The position numbers were made by a program, and so were the translations under genes. Below, piece by piece: positions 1 to 7,025 of a stretch of DNA of 41,964 nucleotides; within the stretch, counting starts at the first letter, position 1, and every line of letters begins with the position of its first letter. Below the pieces are notes generated by a model that saw nothing but the letters and a program-made list of their open reading frames with translations, did not search any database and was not told where the DNA came from. The DNA is taken from contig DJPS01000015.1 of the NCBI GenBank assembly GCA_002438625.1, positions 56,401 through 98,364 of the forward strand. Reading direction: 5' to 3'. The stretch comes from Christensenella sp. UBA6406 (GTDB lineage: Bacteria; Bacillota; Clostridia; Christensenellales; UBA1242).

Positions 1-121
1 GGGGGTATAATAAATAGTGTCTTAATAGTAGTATTTTTTTCGTGCTAACGCACGACATAATAATAGAAAGTTTAATATGAATAAAGGGTTAATTGATTAT
101 ATGGAGGGTAAGTGAAACATA

Positions 122-496
122 ATGAAAAATGTTTTAACAAAAGCATTTATCAATAATTTTATGGTAGATGCAGAAAATATGAATAATAAGAAATTTAAAA
201 CACAAGGAGGTGCTATATTAGATCAAGCTTTAAACGTTGTCCAAAAAGCTTGGGAAGAAGGCAAAATCTCTTCAGAAAATTTTTTCAATGGAATTACTAG
301 GGAAATAGATGTTTTGACCGAGATGATGAATTCTAATGAATATAGTCCAAGCGAAAAGGTTGAATGCTCAAAAAGAATTAGTAAATTGGTTGATAGTTTA
401 CGACATAAAAATCTCATAAAAGAAGTAACATTAATTGCTGCTTTTGGTGCTGCAATAGCAACTGTATTTGGGTTGTTTTTTCACTTTAACAAATAG
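122..496 (+). CDS. Hypothetical 124-aa protein with C-terminal membrane helix
   Basis: I do not recognise a family. The protein is mostly charged and helical, with a Lys/Glu-rich middle (residues 45-100). A single hydrophobic C-terminal segment of about 18 residues (about 103-120, IAAFGAAIATVFGLFFHF) follows a Lys/Arg-rich stretch, which suggests a tail-anchored membrane protein with its N-terminus in the cytoplasm. A GGAGGG ribosome binding site lies at 103-108, but its 13-base spacing is long. The gene stands alone: a terminator follows at 564-608, and the S10 operon promoters start later. It sits where fusA/tuf usually precede rpsJ in Bacillota, so it may be accessory. That it is coding is likely; the function is unknown. 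Confidence 0.6.
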   Translation: MKNVLTKAFINNFMVDAENMNNKKFKTQGGAILDQALNVVQKAWEEGKISSENFFNGITREIDVLTEMMNSNEYSPSEKVECSKRISKLVDSLRHKNLIKEVTLIAAFGAAIATVFGLFFHFNK

Positions 497-563
497 TGTT
501 ATGGATAATAGCTTGATATAAAATATAATTTGGGATTAAATAATTAAAACTGAATGTTAAATT

Positions 564-608
564 GCTACACTTTAATATTTTGCGAAATTTTTATAGTGTG
601 GCTTTTTT
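564..608 (+). terminator. Rho-independent terminator after the 124-aa gene
   Basis: Stem 564-571 (GCTACACT) pairs with 595-602 (AGTGTGGC): eight pairs including one G-U. It is followed directly by six T at 603-608. The position, 70 bases after the stop codon, fits termination of the upstream gene before the S10 promoters. Confidence 0.8.
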
Positions 609-736
609 ATCATATGCATATTTTGATATTTATTGTAATTGACTGCTGTTTTAAGTTGTAAAATTGTGATGCGAAAATAAAATTTTATAAGCAAAGCAAA
701 AAAATGCAAAATTTGCGAAAAAGTTTTAAAAAACTC

Positions 737-765
737 TTGACAAGTTGGCGAGGATGTTGTATAAT
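737..765 (+). promoter_or_regulatory. Promoter P1 of the S10 operon region
   Basis: Perfect -35 TTGACA (737-742) and perfect -10 TATAAT (760-765), separated by 17 bases. Transcription would start near 772, just before the structured element. The match to the vegetative (sigma-A) consensus is exact. Confidence 0.85.
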
Positions 766-771
766 CTCTTT

Positions 772-950
772 ATTGCTGTAGATAATGGGATGATATGGAA
801 GGTTACTACCTGCTTATTAGTCAAAGCAAGGAGAGAGAACTTTCATTGACAAGTGTCCGATGCCGATTCGGGCGACGAAATTGGTGAATTTCAAAAAATA
901 TTTTTTTTGGAGTACTATAGCAAACACGCGGAAACTTGTATGCCGAAATG
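772..950 (+). promoter_or_regulatory. Candidate structured RNA leader of the S10 operon
   Basis: This block is more GC-rich than its surroundings and starts right at P1. Visible pairings are: AGGT/ACCT at 800-803/808-811; a closing helix ACAAGT/ACTTGT at 849-854/934-939; a hairpin GTCCGA/TCGGGC at 855-860/868-873; and a hairpin GAAATT/AATTTC at 877-882/887-892 followed by a T8 run at 901-908. The closing helix can extend to 859/929 with one mismatch, which would compete with the second hairpin. The layout suggests a cis-acting ribosomal-protein leader or attenuator. I cannot assign it to a named RNA family, and a separate small RNA is also possible. Confidence 0.5.
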
Positions 951-951
951 C

Positions 952-980
952 TTGACAAATTTTGCGTTTTGTGATATAAT
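952..980 (+). promoter_or_regulatory. Promoter P2 of the S10 operon
   Basis: TTGACA (952-957), a 17-base spacer, and TATAAT (975-980) preceded by TGA, giving an extended -10. Both boxes are perfect. Transcripts from here would lack the structured element just upstream, so P1 and P2 transcripts could be regulated differently. The leader to rpsJ is about 530 bases. Confidence 0.85.
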
Positions 981-1520
981 TTAATTAAACTTTAAAGTTT
1001 TAGCAAAAATTTTCATATTTTGGAAATTTTTTTGCAGTTTAAATTGAATTTTAAGTGTTTAATTTGGCGTTTTAAAATCAAAATTTTATAATTTTCCTTT
1101 CTATATATTATATATAAGGTTAAATTTTAAGGCAGTAAAAAAGAAATTTGCAAATATTTAATTAGGTTATCAAATTTAATTAATGTACGCAATTTGCGAA
1201 TTTATAAAAAATTTGCTTTGTACGCAAAAGTTTGGCTTGTTAGGGAAATTTGTAAAAAGTAAATTGATTAAATAGTTTTGATTTTAAAGCGTTAAGTTGT
1301 TGGTGGTTTGATTATTAAAGATTTAATAAAGTACGCAAATTAAATCAATAATAAATGCCTTATTTAAAATTTAATGGCTTAGAAGTTTTAATGAATTGAT
1401 TACAAATGTAGTTTGGTTAATTTAGTTTGCTTGAAATTTGGCAAGGTTAGCATAAAAGTGATAGCGGTTAAAAAGGAACCAATTTTGGAAAGGTTAAATT
1501 TAAGGAGGAATAAAAAACCT

Positions 1521-1829
1521 ATGGCTACTCAAAAGATTAGAATAAAATTAAAAGCATATGACCATTCATTGCTTGACACAGCAGTAAATAGAATAATAGA
1601 TACTGCTACAAAAGTGGGATGTAAAATTTCAGGACCTATTCCACTTCCAACGGATAAGGAAATCATAACTATACTTCGTTCACCACACGTAAACAAGGAT
1701 AGTCGTGAGCAATTTGAAATTCGTACACATAAAAGGATAATTGATATTTATAGTCCAAATGCAAAAGCAGTGGAGACACTTATGAAATTGGAATTACCTG
1801 CTGGCGTAGATATCAACATTAAATTATAA
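1521..1829 (+). CDS. rpsJ: Small ribosomal subunit protein S10
   Basis: S10 of the 30S head, also the transcription antitermination partner NusE in characterised bacteria. The 102 residues match the family length, with typical N-terminus ATQKIRIKLKAYDH and the SGPIPLPT and RTHKRIIDI motifs. I chose the ATG at 1521 because TAAGGAGG lies 12 bases upstream; the open frame running back to 1413 is not S10-like. It is the first gene of the S10-spc operon, 11 bases before rplC. Confidence 0.98.
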   Translation: MATQKIRIKLKAYDHSLLDTAVNRIIDTATKVGCKISGPIPLPTDKEIITILRSPHVNKDSREQFEIRTHKRIIDIYSPNAKAVETLMKLELPAGVDINIKL

Positions 1830-1840
1830 GAGGTGGAGAG

Positions 1841-2479
1841 ATGAAAAAAGCGTTATTAGGTAAGAAACTAGGAATGACACAAGTTTTCACCGACAATGGT
1901 ACAATCGTGCCAGTTACAGTTGTTGAAGCAGGTCCATGTGTTGTTGTTAGAAAGAAGACAATGGAAAAAGACGGATATGAAGCCGTTGCACTAAGTTTTG
2001 GTGATGTTAAAGAAAAGAGTATGAACAAGCCTGAACTTGGATTATTTAAGAAAGCAGGTATAGAGCCTAAGAAGTACATTAGAGAATTTAAACTAGACAA
2101 TATGGCAGAAATGGAAGTAGGTCAAGTTATAAATGCTGATGTATTTGAAGTTGGTGAGAAAGTTGATGTTGCAGGCGTAACAAAGGGACACGGATTCAGT
2201 GGAACAATTAAGCGTTACGGTGCTGGTAGATTAAAGGAAACTCACGGTAGTGGTCCTTGCGTTAGATTTACTGGTTCATTGGGTGCTAACTCAACACCAT
2301 CTAAGGTTTTGAAGGGTAAGAGAATGCCAGGACAATTTGGTGGCGACAATGTAACTATTCAAAATCTTGAAATTGTAAAAGTCGATACAGAAAGAAATGT
2401 TATTCTTGTTAAGGGTGCAATACCTGGAAGCAAGGGCGGTCTTGTAGTAATCAAGAATGCTGTTAAGGAATCTAAATAA
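1841..2479 (+). CDS. rplC: Large ribosomal subunit protein L3
   Basis: L3 helps start 50S assembly and reaches towards the peptidyl transferase centre. The 212 residues match the bacterial length. Recognisable parts are the N-terminal LLGKKLGMTQVF, the central TKGHGFSGTIKRYG, and the MPGQFGGDNVTIQNLEIV region that contains the Gln methylated in some bacteria. A ribosome binding site AGGTGGAGAG precedes the ATG. It lies second in the S10 operon, with 14 bases to rplD. Confidence 0.98.
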   Translation: MKKALLGKKLGMTQVFTDNGTIVPVTVVEAGPCVVVRKKTMEKDGYEAVALSFGDVKEKSMNKPELGLFKKAGIEPKKYIREFKLDNMAEMEVGQVINADVFEVGEKVDVAGVTKGHGFSGTIKRYGAGRLKETHGSGPCVRFTGSLGANSTPSKVLKGKRMPGQFGGDNVTIQNLEIVKVDTERNVILVKGAIPGSKGGLVVIKNAVKESK

Positions 2480-2493
2480 GGAGTTAAAATAGT

Positions 2494-3117
2494 ATGCCTA
2501 ATATAAAAGTATATGATTTAAGTGCTAAGGAAGTTGGCGAACTTAAATTAAGTGATGAAGTATTTAATGTTCCATATAATGAAGCATTAATTCACGAAGT
2601 AGTTGTTGCGCAACTTGCAAATGGCAGACAAGGAACAAAGGCGACATTAACAAGAGCAGAAGTGCGTGGACACGCAAAGAAGCCTTGGAGACAAAAGGGT
2701 ACAGGTAGGGCAAGACATAGTTCAACTAAATCTCCTATTTGGACTGGCGGTGGTATGGCTTTCGCACTTAAACCTAGAGATTTTAGTAAGAAAGTTAATA
2801 AGAAAGCGAAAGTAGTAGCATTTTTAAGTGCATTCACTACAAAGTTAAATGATAATGAAGTTATAGTTGTTAAGGATTTTGATTTAAAAGAACCTAAGAC
2901 TAAGTTAATGCAACAAGTTTTGGATGCATTCAAATTAAGCGGAAGAAATTTAATTGTATTAAATGATGCTAATGAAAATGTATTAAGAGCATCTTCAAAT
3001 ATTCAAGGTTTGTCAGTTACTGATGTTGAATTACTTAACACTTATGATGTAGTAAGCAATAAAAAAGTTATTATGACTGAAGCTTGCATTAAAGAATTAG
3101 AGGAGGCTTTTAATTAA
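2494..3117 (+). CDS. rplD: Large ribosomal subunit protein L4
   Basis: L4 lines the exit tunnel with L22; in E. coli it is also the feedback regulator of the S10 operon. The 207 residues are of normal length. The conserved tunnel loop is visible as RGHAKKPWRQKGTGRARH and SSTKSPIWTGGG (residues about 53-85). The stop codon overlaps the rplW start by one base (TAATG), so the two are probably translationally coupled. If the upstream leader is autoregulated, L4 is one candidate effector, but that is only inference. Confidence 0.98.
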   Translation: MPNIKVYDLSAKEVGELKLSDEVFNVPYNEALIHEVVVAQLANGRQGTKATLTRAEVRGHAKKPWRQKGTGRARHSSTKSPIWTGGGMAFALKPRDFSKKVNKKAKVVAFLSAFTTKLNDNEVIVVKDFDLKEPKTKLMQQVLDAFKLSGRNLIVLNDANENVLRASSNIQGLSVTDVELLNTYDVVSNKKVIMTEACIKELEEAFN

Positions 3118-3419
3118 TGAACGCATATGATGTAATTGTTAAGCCTGTTTTAACTGAAAAGAGTTATGCTGATATTGCAAGAAAGAAATACACTTTCATT
3201 GTAAATAATGATGCAACTAAAATTGATGTTAAAAATGCGGTTAAAGAAATATTTAAAGTAGACGTAGCAAAAGTGAACACAATCAATGTTAAGCCTACTA
3301 AGAAAAGTCAAAATACAAAAGCTGGTAGAGTTATTGGTAAAACTAGTGCGTATAAGAAAGCAATAGTTACACTTACACAAGATAGTAAGCCAATAGAATT
3401 CTTTGAAAGCTTAAACTAA
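3117..3419 (+). CDS. rplW: Large ribosomal subunit protein L23
   Basis: L23 sits at the tunnel exit and is the docking site for trigger factor and SRP. The 100 residues match the family, with YDVIVKPVLTEKSY at the start and the VNTINVKPTKKS loop. It overlaps the rplD stop codon by one base; its ribosome binding site GAGGAGG lies inside the end of rplD. It is followed by rplB after 16 bases. Confidence 0.97.
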   Translation: MNAYDVIVKPVLTEKSYADIARKKYTFIVNNDATKIDVKNAVKEIFKVDVAKVNTINVKPTKKSQNTKAGRVIGKTSAYKKAIVTLTQDSKPIEFFESLN

Positions 3420-3435
3420 TTTAAGGAGATAAAAA

Positions 3436-4269
3436 ATGGCTATTAAGAAAAGAAAACCTACTTCAGCTGCTCAAAGATTTGTCTCTGTCGCAAGTTTTGA
3501 AGAAGTTAGCAAGGTTGCACCTGAAAAATCTTTACTTGCAACTAAAAATAAATCAGGTGGTCGTAACAATACAGGTAGAATCACTGTAAGACATATCGGC
3601 GGTGGAAATAGAGTTAAATATCGTATAATTGATTTTAAGAGAAATAAAGATGGTGTGCCAGCAAAAGTTGCTACTATTGAATATGACCCTAACCGTTCTG
3701 CATACATTGCATTATTAAATTATGCAGATGGTGAAAAGAGATATATTCTTGCACCTTTGGGATTAAATGTTGGAGATACTGTTGAAAGTGGCGAAAATGT
3801 TGAAATTAAAGTTGGCAACTGTTTACCACTAGCAAACATTCCAGTTGGCTCAACTGTTCACAATATTGAATTTCAACCTAAGAAGGGTGGTGCGATTGCT
3901 AGAAGTGCAGGTATTGAAGCAGTTGTTATGGCTAAGGAAGGTAAATATGCTACAATTCGTATGCCATCTGGCGAAATGAGATATGTTCCTGTAACTTGCA
4001 GGGCAACACTAGGAAAAGTCGGAAACCAAGAACACGAACTTGTATCTATTGGTAAAGCTGGTAGAAAACGCCACTTTGGTGTTAGGCCAACAGTCAGAGG
4101 TTCTGTTATGAACCCAGTTGACCACCCACACGGTGGTGGTGAAGGTAAATCACCAGTTGGAAGAGCAAGACCTGAAAGTCCTTGGGGTAAGCCAGCATTA
4201 GGCGCTAAAACTAGAAATAAAAAGAAATATAGTAATCGCTTTATTATTAAGCGTGCAACTAAGAAGTAA
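3436..4269 (+). CDS. rplB: Large ribosomal subunit protein L2
   Basis: L2 binds 23S rRNA domain IV and is needed for subunit joining and peptidyl transfer. The 277 residues match the family. The N-terminal part carries GGRNNTGRITVRHIGGG, and the C-terminal part the MNPVDHPHGGGEGKSP motif, including the conserved histidine associated with peptidyl-transferase activity. Ribosome binding site TAAGGAG is 8 bases before the ATG. There is no unusual feature. Confidence 0.98.
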   Translation: MAIKKRKPTSAAQRFVSVASFEEVSKVAPEKSLLATKNKSGGRNNTGRITVRHIGGGNRVKYRIIDFKRNKDGVPAKVATIEYDPNRSAYIALLNYADGEKRYILAPLGLNVGDTVESGENVEIKVGNCLPLANIPVGSTVHNIEFQPKKGGAIARSAGIEAVVMAKEGKYATIRMPSGEMRYVPVTCRATLGKVGNQEHELVSIGKAGRKRHFGVRPTVRGSVMNPVDHPHGGGEGKSPVGRARPESPWGKPALGAKTRNKKKYSNRFIIKRATKK

Positions 4270-4282
4270 GGAGTAAACAAGT

Positions 4283-4558
4283 ATGAGTAGGTCATTAAAG
4301 AAGAAACCTTTCGTAGAAGAAAGATTAATGAAGAGAATCGTCGCTATGAATGAAAGTGGCGAAAAGAAAGTTATCAAAACTTGGTCTCGTGCTTCTGTTA
4401 TTTACCCTGAATTTGTAGGTCATACAATTGCAGTTCATAATGGAAGAAAACACATTCCAGTTTATTGTAGTGTTGATATGGTTGGTCATAAACTTGGAGA
4501 ATTTGCTCCAACTAGAACATTTAAGGGTCACCGTGCAACAAAGACGGCTATTAAGTAA
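4283..4558 (+). CDS. rpsS: Small ribosomal subunit protein S19
   Basis: S19 forms a complex with S13 in the 30S head near the decoding-site tRNAs. The 91 residues are of normal length, with typical SRSLKKKPFV at the N-terminus, TWSRASVIYPEFVGHTIAVH in the centre, and HKLGEFAPTR near the end. Ribosome binding site AAGGAG. It lies between rplB and rplV in the usual order. Confidence 0.98.
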   Translation: MSRSLKKKPFVEERLMKRIVAMNESGEKKVIKTWSRASVIYPEFVGHTIAVHNGRKHIPVYCSVDMVGHKLGEFAPTRTFKGHRATKTAIK

Positions 4559-4577
4559 GGTACAAGGAGAGTAGAAA

Positions 4578-4970
4578 ATGTCAAAGAGAATGAGTGAAAA
4601 AGCATTAAATAGAAAACAAAATGCTGATAAAAGACCTTCTGCATATCTTCCTAATGTAAAGATTAGTTCAAGCAAAGTTGGACTTGTACTAGACTTAATT
4701 AGAGGTAAAAATGCAGAATATGCAGTGGCAATGCTTGATAATATGCCAAATGCATCAGCGCCTATTGTTAAAAAGTTATTACTTTCTGCAATGGCGAATG
4801 CTGAAAACAATTTAGGAATGGATAGAAGTGCGTTAAAAGTCGTTGAAACATATTGCACACAAGGTCCTATCTATAACAAGAAATTAAATGTTCGTGGTCG
4901 TGGTAGAGCAGATGTTATTGTTAGACGCGGTTCACACATAAAAATTATTTTAGACCAGGTAGAAGCGTAA
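4578..4970 (+). CDS. rplV: Large ribosomal subunit protein L22
   Basis: L22 extends a beta-hairpin into the nascent-chain tunnel and is a site of macrolide-resistance changes. The 130 residues include an N-terminal extension of about 15 residues (MSKRMSEKALNRKQN) relative to many homologues of 110-115 residues. The core shows AYLPNVKISSSKVGLVLDLI, and the tunnel hairpin region carries NVRGRGRADVIVRRGSHI. The start follows CAAGGAGAG. It is the regular S10-operon gene. Confidence 0.97.
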   Translation: MSKRMSEKALNRKQNADKRPSAYLPNVKISSSKVGLVLDLIRGKNAEYAVAMLDNMPNASAPIVKKLLLSAMANAENNLGMDRSALKVVETYCTQGPIYNKKLNVRGRGRADVIVRRGSHIKIILDQVEA

Positions 4971-4986
4971 AGGAGAATAAAAGAAT

Positions 4987-5661
4987 ATGGGACAAAAAGT
5001 TAGTCCAGTTGGACTTAGAGTTGGTGTAAACAGAGATTGGTCAAGTACTTGGTTTGCAGATAAGAAAACTTTTGCAAAGTATTTGAAAGAAGATGACACC
5101 ATTAGAAAATTCATAAAGAAAAATTATTTTAATTGTTCAATTTCTAGCATTGCCTTGGAACGTACTGAAAAGAGACTTGTAGTTAATATTACAACTGCAA
5201 GACCTGGAATGATAATTGGTAACAAGGGTGCGGGCATTGAAGAATTAAAGAAACAAATTGCTAAACTTACAGAAGTTAAGCAAATTGTAATCAATATTAG
5301 AGAAGTTAAGAAACCTGATACAGATGCAACACTTATGGCTGAAGCTATTGCTGTTCAACTAGAAAAGCGTGTTGGTTGGCGTAGGGCAATGAAGCAAGTT
5401 CTTCAAAAAGCAACTAAGGCTGGCGTTAAAGGCGTTAAGATTATGGTTAGCGGAAGGTTGGATGGTGCTGAAATTGCAAGAAGCGAATATTATAGAGAGG
5501 GTTCACTTCCACTTCATACAATCAAAGCAAATATTGATTATGGTACAGCAACTGCACATACAACATTTGGTGCGGTAGGTGTTAAAGTTTGGATTAACAA
5601 AGGCGACATCTATGGTAAACTAAACAAAGCAGTTAAAAGCGAAGAAGGAGGTAATAACTAA
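4987..5661 (+). CDS. rpsC: Small ribosomal subunit protein S3
   Basis: S3 lies at the mRNA entry channel and contributes to helicase activity of the 30S. The 224 residues begin with the standard MGQKVSPVGLRVG. A KH domain with the GxxG loop IIGNKG sits at about residues 76-81, and the C-terminal half has VSGRLDGAEIARSEYYREG. Ribosome binding site AAAGGAG. The stop is two bases before the L16 start, so coupled translation is likely. Confidence 0.98.
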   Translation: MGQKVSPVGLRVGVNRDWSSTWFADKKTFAKYLKEDDTIRKFIKKNYFNCSISSIALERTEKRLVVNITTARPGMIIGNKGAGIEELKKQIAKLTEVKQIVINIREVKKPDTDATLMAEAIAVQLEKRVGWRRAMKQVLQKATKAGVKGVKIMVSGRLDGAEIARSEYYREGSLPLHTIKANIDYGTATAHTTFGAVGVKVWINKGDIYGKLNKAVKSEEGGNN

Positions 5662-5663
5662 TT

Positions 5664-6134
5664 ATGTTAATGCCTAAAAGAGTAAAAAGGAGAAAGGTGT
5701 TTAGAGGTCGTATGACTGGTAAAGCAACAAGAGGAAACAAAGTTGCATACGGTGATTATGGCTTACAAGCAACTGAACCTTGCTGGATAACTTCAAATCA
5801 AATTGAAGCAGCACGTATTGCAATGACTCGTTACATTAAGCGTGGCGGTCAAGTTTGGATTAATATTTTCCCTGACAAGCCAGTCAGTCAAAAACCTATT
5901 GGTACTCGTATGGGTAAGGGTAAAGGTGCACCTGAATATTGGGTAGCAGTTGTTAAACCTGGTAGAGTTTTGTTTGAACTTGGCGGTGTTGATGAGGAGA
6001 AGGCTAAGGAAGCGTTAAGGCTTGCTGGTCATAAACTACCTTGTAAGGTTAAGATTGTTAAGAAGGAAACTTCTAATGCAGTTAAGGCTGAAGAAGTAGT
6101 TGCAACAGAAAATGAGCAAGGAGGAAATGAATAA
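5664..6134 (+). CDS. rplP: Large ribosomal subunit protein L16 with acidic tail
   Basis: L16 organises the A-site tRNA elbow region of the 50S. The core (MLMPKRVKRRKVFRGRM, then RIAMTRYIKRGGQVWI and PIGTRMGKGKGAPEYWVAVV) is canonical. The 156 residues exceed the usual 137-145 because of a C-terminal tail rich in Glu, Val and Asn (from about residue 136). Start ATG 5664 is used because the family begins MLMPKR and GGAGGT lies upstream. The stop overlaps the rpmC start by one base. Confidence 0.97.
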   Translation: MLMPKRVKRRKVFRGRMTGKATRGNKVAYGDYGLQATEPCWITSNQIEAARIAMTRYIKRGGQVWINIFPDKPVSQKPIGTRMGKGKGAPEYWVAVVKPGRVLFELGGVDEEKAKEALRLAGHKLPCKVKIVKKETSNAVKAEEVVATENEQGGNE

Positions 6135-6349
6135 TGAAAACTAGTGATATAAGAGAAATGACAACTGAAGAATTACTAATCAAATTAAACGATTCTAAAC
6201 AAGAATTATTCAATTTGAGATTTGCTCACGCTACAAATTCATTAAAGAATCCTATGCAAATCAATGTTGTTAAAAAAGATATTGCTAAAATTAAGACAAT
6301 TATTCGTGAAAGAGAATTAAAAGAAATCAAGGATAAAAAAGGTAATTAG
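6134..6349 (+). CDS. rpmC: Large ribosomal subunit protein L29
   Basis: L29 is a two-helix protein near the tunnel exit, next to L23. The 71 residues show the usual TTEELLIKLNDSKQELFNLRF and the INVVKKDIAKIKTIIRERE helix. It overlaps rplP by one base (TAATG) and has AAGGAGG inside the end of rplP. It is followed by rpsQ after 8 bases. Confidence 0.96.
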   Translation: MKTSDIREMTTEELLIKLNDSKQELFNLRFAHATNSLKNPMQINVVKKDIAKIKTIIRERELKEIKDKKGN

Positions 6350-6357
6350 GAGGAAGT

Positions 6358-6627
6358 ATGGAAAACACTGAAGTAGTACGTAATGACCGTAGACATAAAG
6401 TCGGCGTAGTTGTTAGCGATAAAATGAATAAAACTATTGTAGTTCTAGTTGAGCGTCAAGTTCCTCATAAACTTTACAAAAAAGTCGTTACTAAAAGCAC
6501 AAGATTTCTAGTTCACGATGAAAATGAAGAATGCGGAATTGGCGATACAGTTGAGATTGCTGAAACTAGACATTATAGTAAAAACAAATATTTTAGAGTA
6601 GTAAGAATAATTAAAAAGGCTGAGTAA
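6358..6627 (+). CDS. rpsQ: Small ribosomal subunit protein S17
   Basis: S17 is a primary 16S rRNA binder needed for early 30S assembly. The OB-fold core is recognisable by RRHKVGVVVSDKMNKTIVV and by GDTVEIAETRHYSKNKYFRV. The 89 residues match the family. Ribosome binding site TAGGAGG is close to the ATG. The gene is in the standard place between rpmC and rplN. Confidence 0.97.
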   Translation: MENTEVVRNDRRHKVGVVVSDKMNKTIVVLVERQVPHKLYKKVVTKSTRFLVHDENEECGIGDTVEIAETRHYSKNKYFRVVRIIKKAE

Positions 6628-6641
6628 AGGAGAATATAATT

Positions 6642-7010
6642 ATGGTACAACCACAAACAAGATTAAAAGTAGCCGACAATACAGGCGCAAAGACCATTAT
6701 GTGTATTCGTGTGCTTGGCGGTTCAGTTAAGAAATATGGTAACGTTGGCGATGTTATAGTTGCATCAGTTAAAACAGCAACTCCTGGTGGCGTTGTTAAT
6801 AAGGGTGATGTAGTTAAAGCAGTTGTTGTTAGAACAGTTAAACCTATCATAAGAAAAGATGGTTCATCAATTCGTTTTGATGATAATGCCGCCGTTATTA
6901 TTGATAAAGATAAACAACCTAAGGGAACTCGTGTTTTCGGGCCAGTTGCAAGAGAACTAAGAGATAAGGGATACTTAAAGATAGCATCTCTTGCCCCAGA
7001 AGTATTATAA
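6642..7010 (+). CDS. rplN: Large ribosomal subunit protein L14
   Basis: L14 contributes to an intersubunit bridge and is the target of the silencing factor RsfS in other bacteria. The 122 residues have the exact family length, starting MVQPQTRLKVADNTGAK, with ATPGGVVNKGDVVKAVVVRT in the middle and GTRVFGPVARELRDKGYLKI near the end. Ribosome binding site AAAGGAG. It opens the part equivalent to the spc operon, with no separate promoter visible. Confidence 0.98.
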   Translation: MVQPQTRLKVADNTGAKTIMCIRVLGGSVKKYGNVGDVIVASVKTATPGGVVNKGDVVKAVVVRTVKPIIRKDGSSIRFDDNAAVIIDKDKQPKGTRVFGPVARELRDKGYLKIASLAPEVL

Positions 7011-7025
7011 AAGGAGAGTAGTTAA

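Larger units (their letters stand above)
497..1520. other. Long intergenic region before the S10 operon
   Basis: This 1,024-base stretch has no convincing protein gene. It holds the terminator at 564-608, promoter P1 (737-765), a structured RNA candidate (about 772-950), promoter P2 (952-980), and then a very A+T-rich leader of about 540 bases reaching rpsJ. The leader contains a small hairpin at 1096-1119 and the octamer GTACGCAA three times (1185, 1220, 1331). The 36-codon in-frame extension upstream of rpsJ is not considered translated. Confidence 0.7.

Noticed and set aside
40..55. TCGTGC/GCACGA hairpin as a terminator
   Set aside because: The T run (34-40) precedes the hairpin on the + strand, and on the minus strand A follows it, so neither direction fits a rho-independent terminator.
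772..950. tRNA, tmRNA, SRP RNA or RNase P RNA
   Set aside because: None of the signature sequences of these RNAs (T-loop, tag frame, SRP tetraloop/GGAAGG region, GAGGAAAGTCC) is present.
1185..1338. Repeated GTACGCAA as a CRISPR-like array
   Set aside because: The repeat is only eight bases, spacing is irregular (35 and 111), and no cas genes are present.
1413..1520. 36-residue N-terminal extension of S10
   Set aside because: The extension is not S10-like, and the ribosome binding site TAAGGAGG at 1501-1508 lies inside it, so translation starts at 1521.
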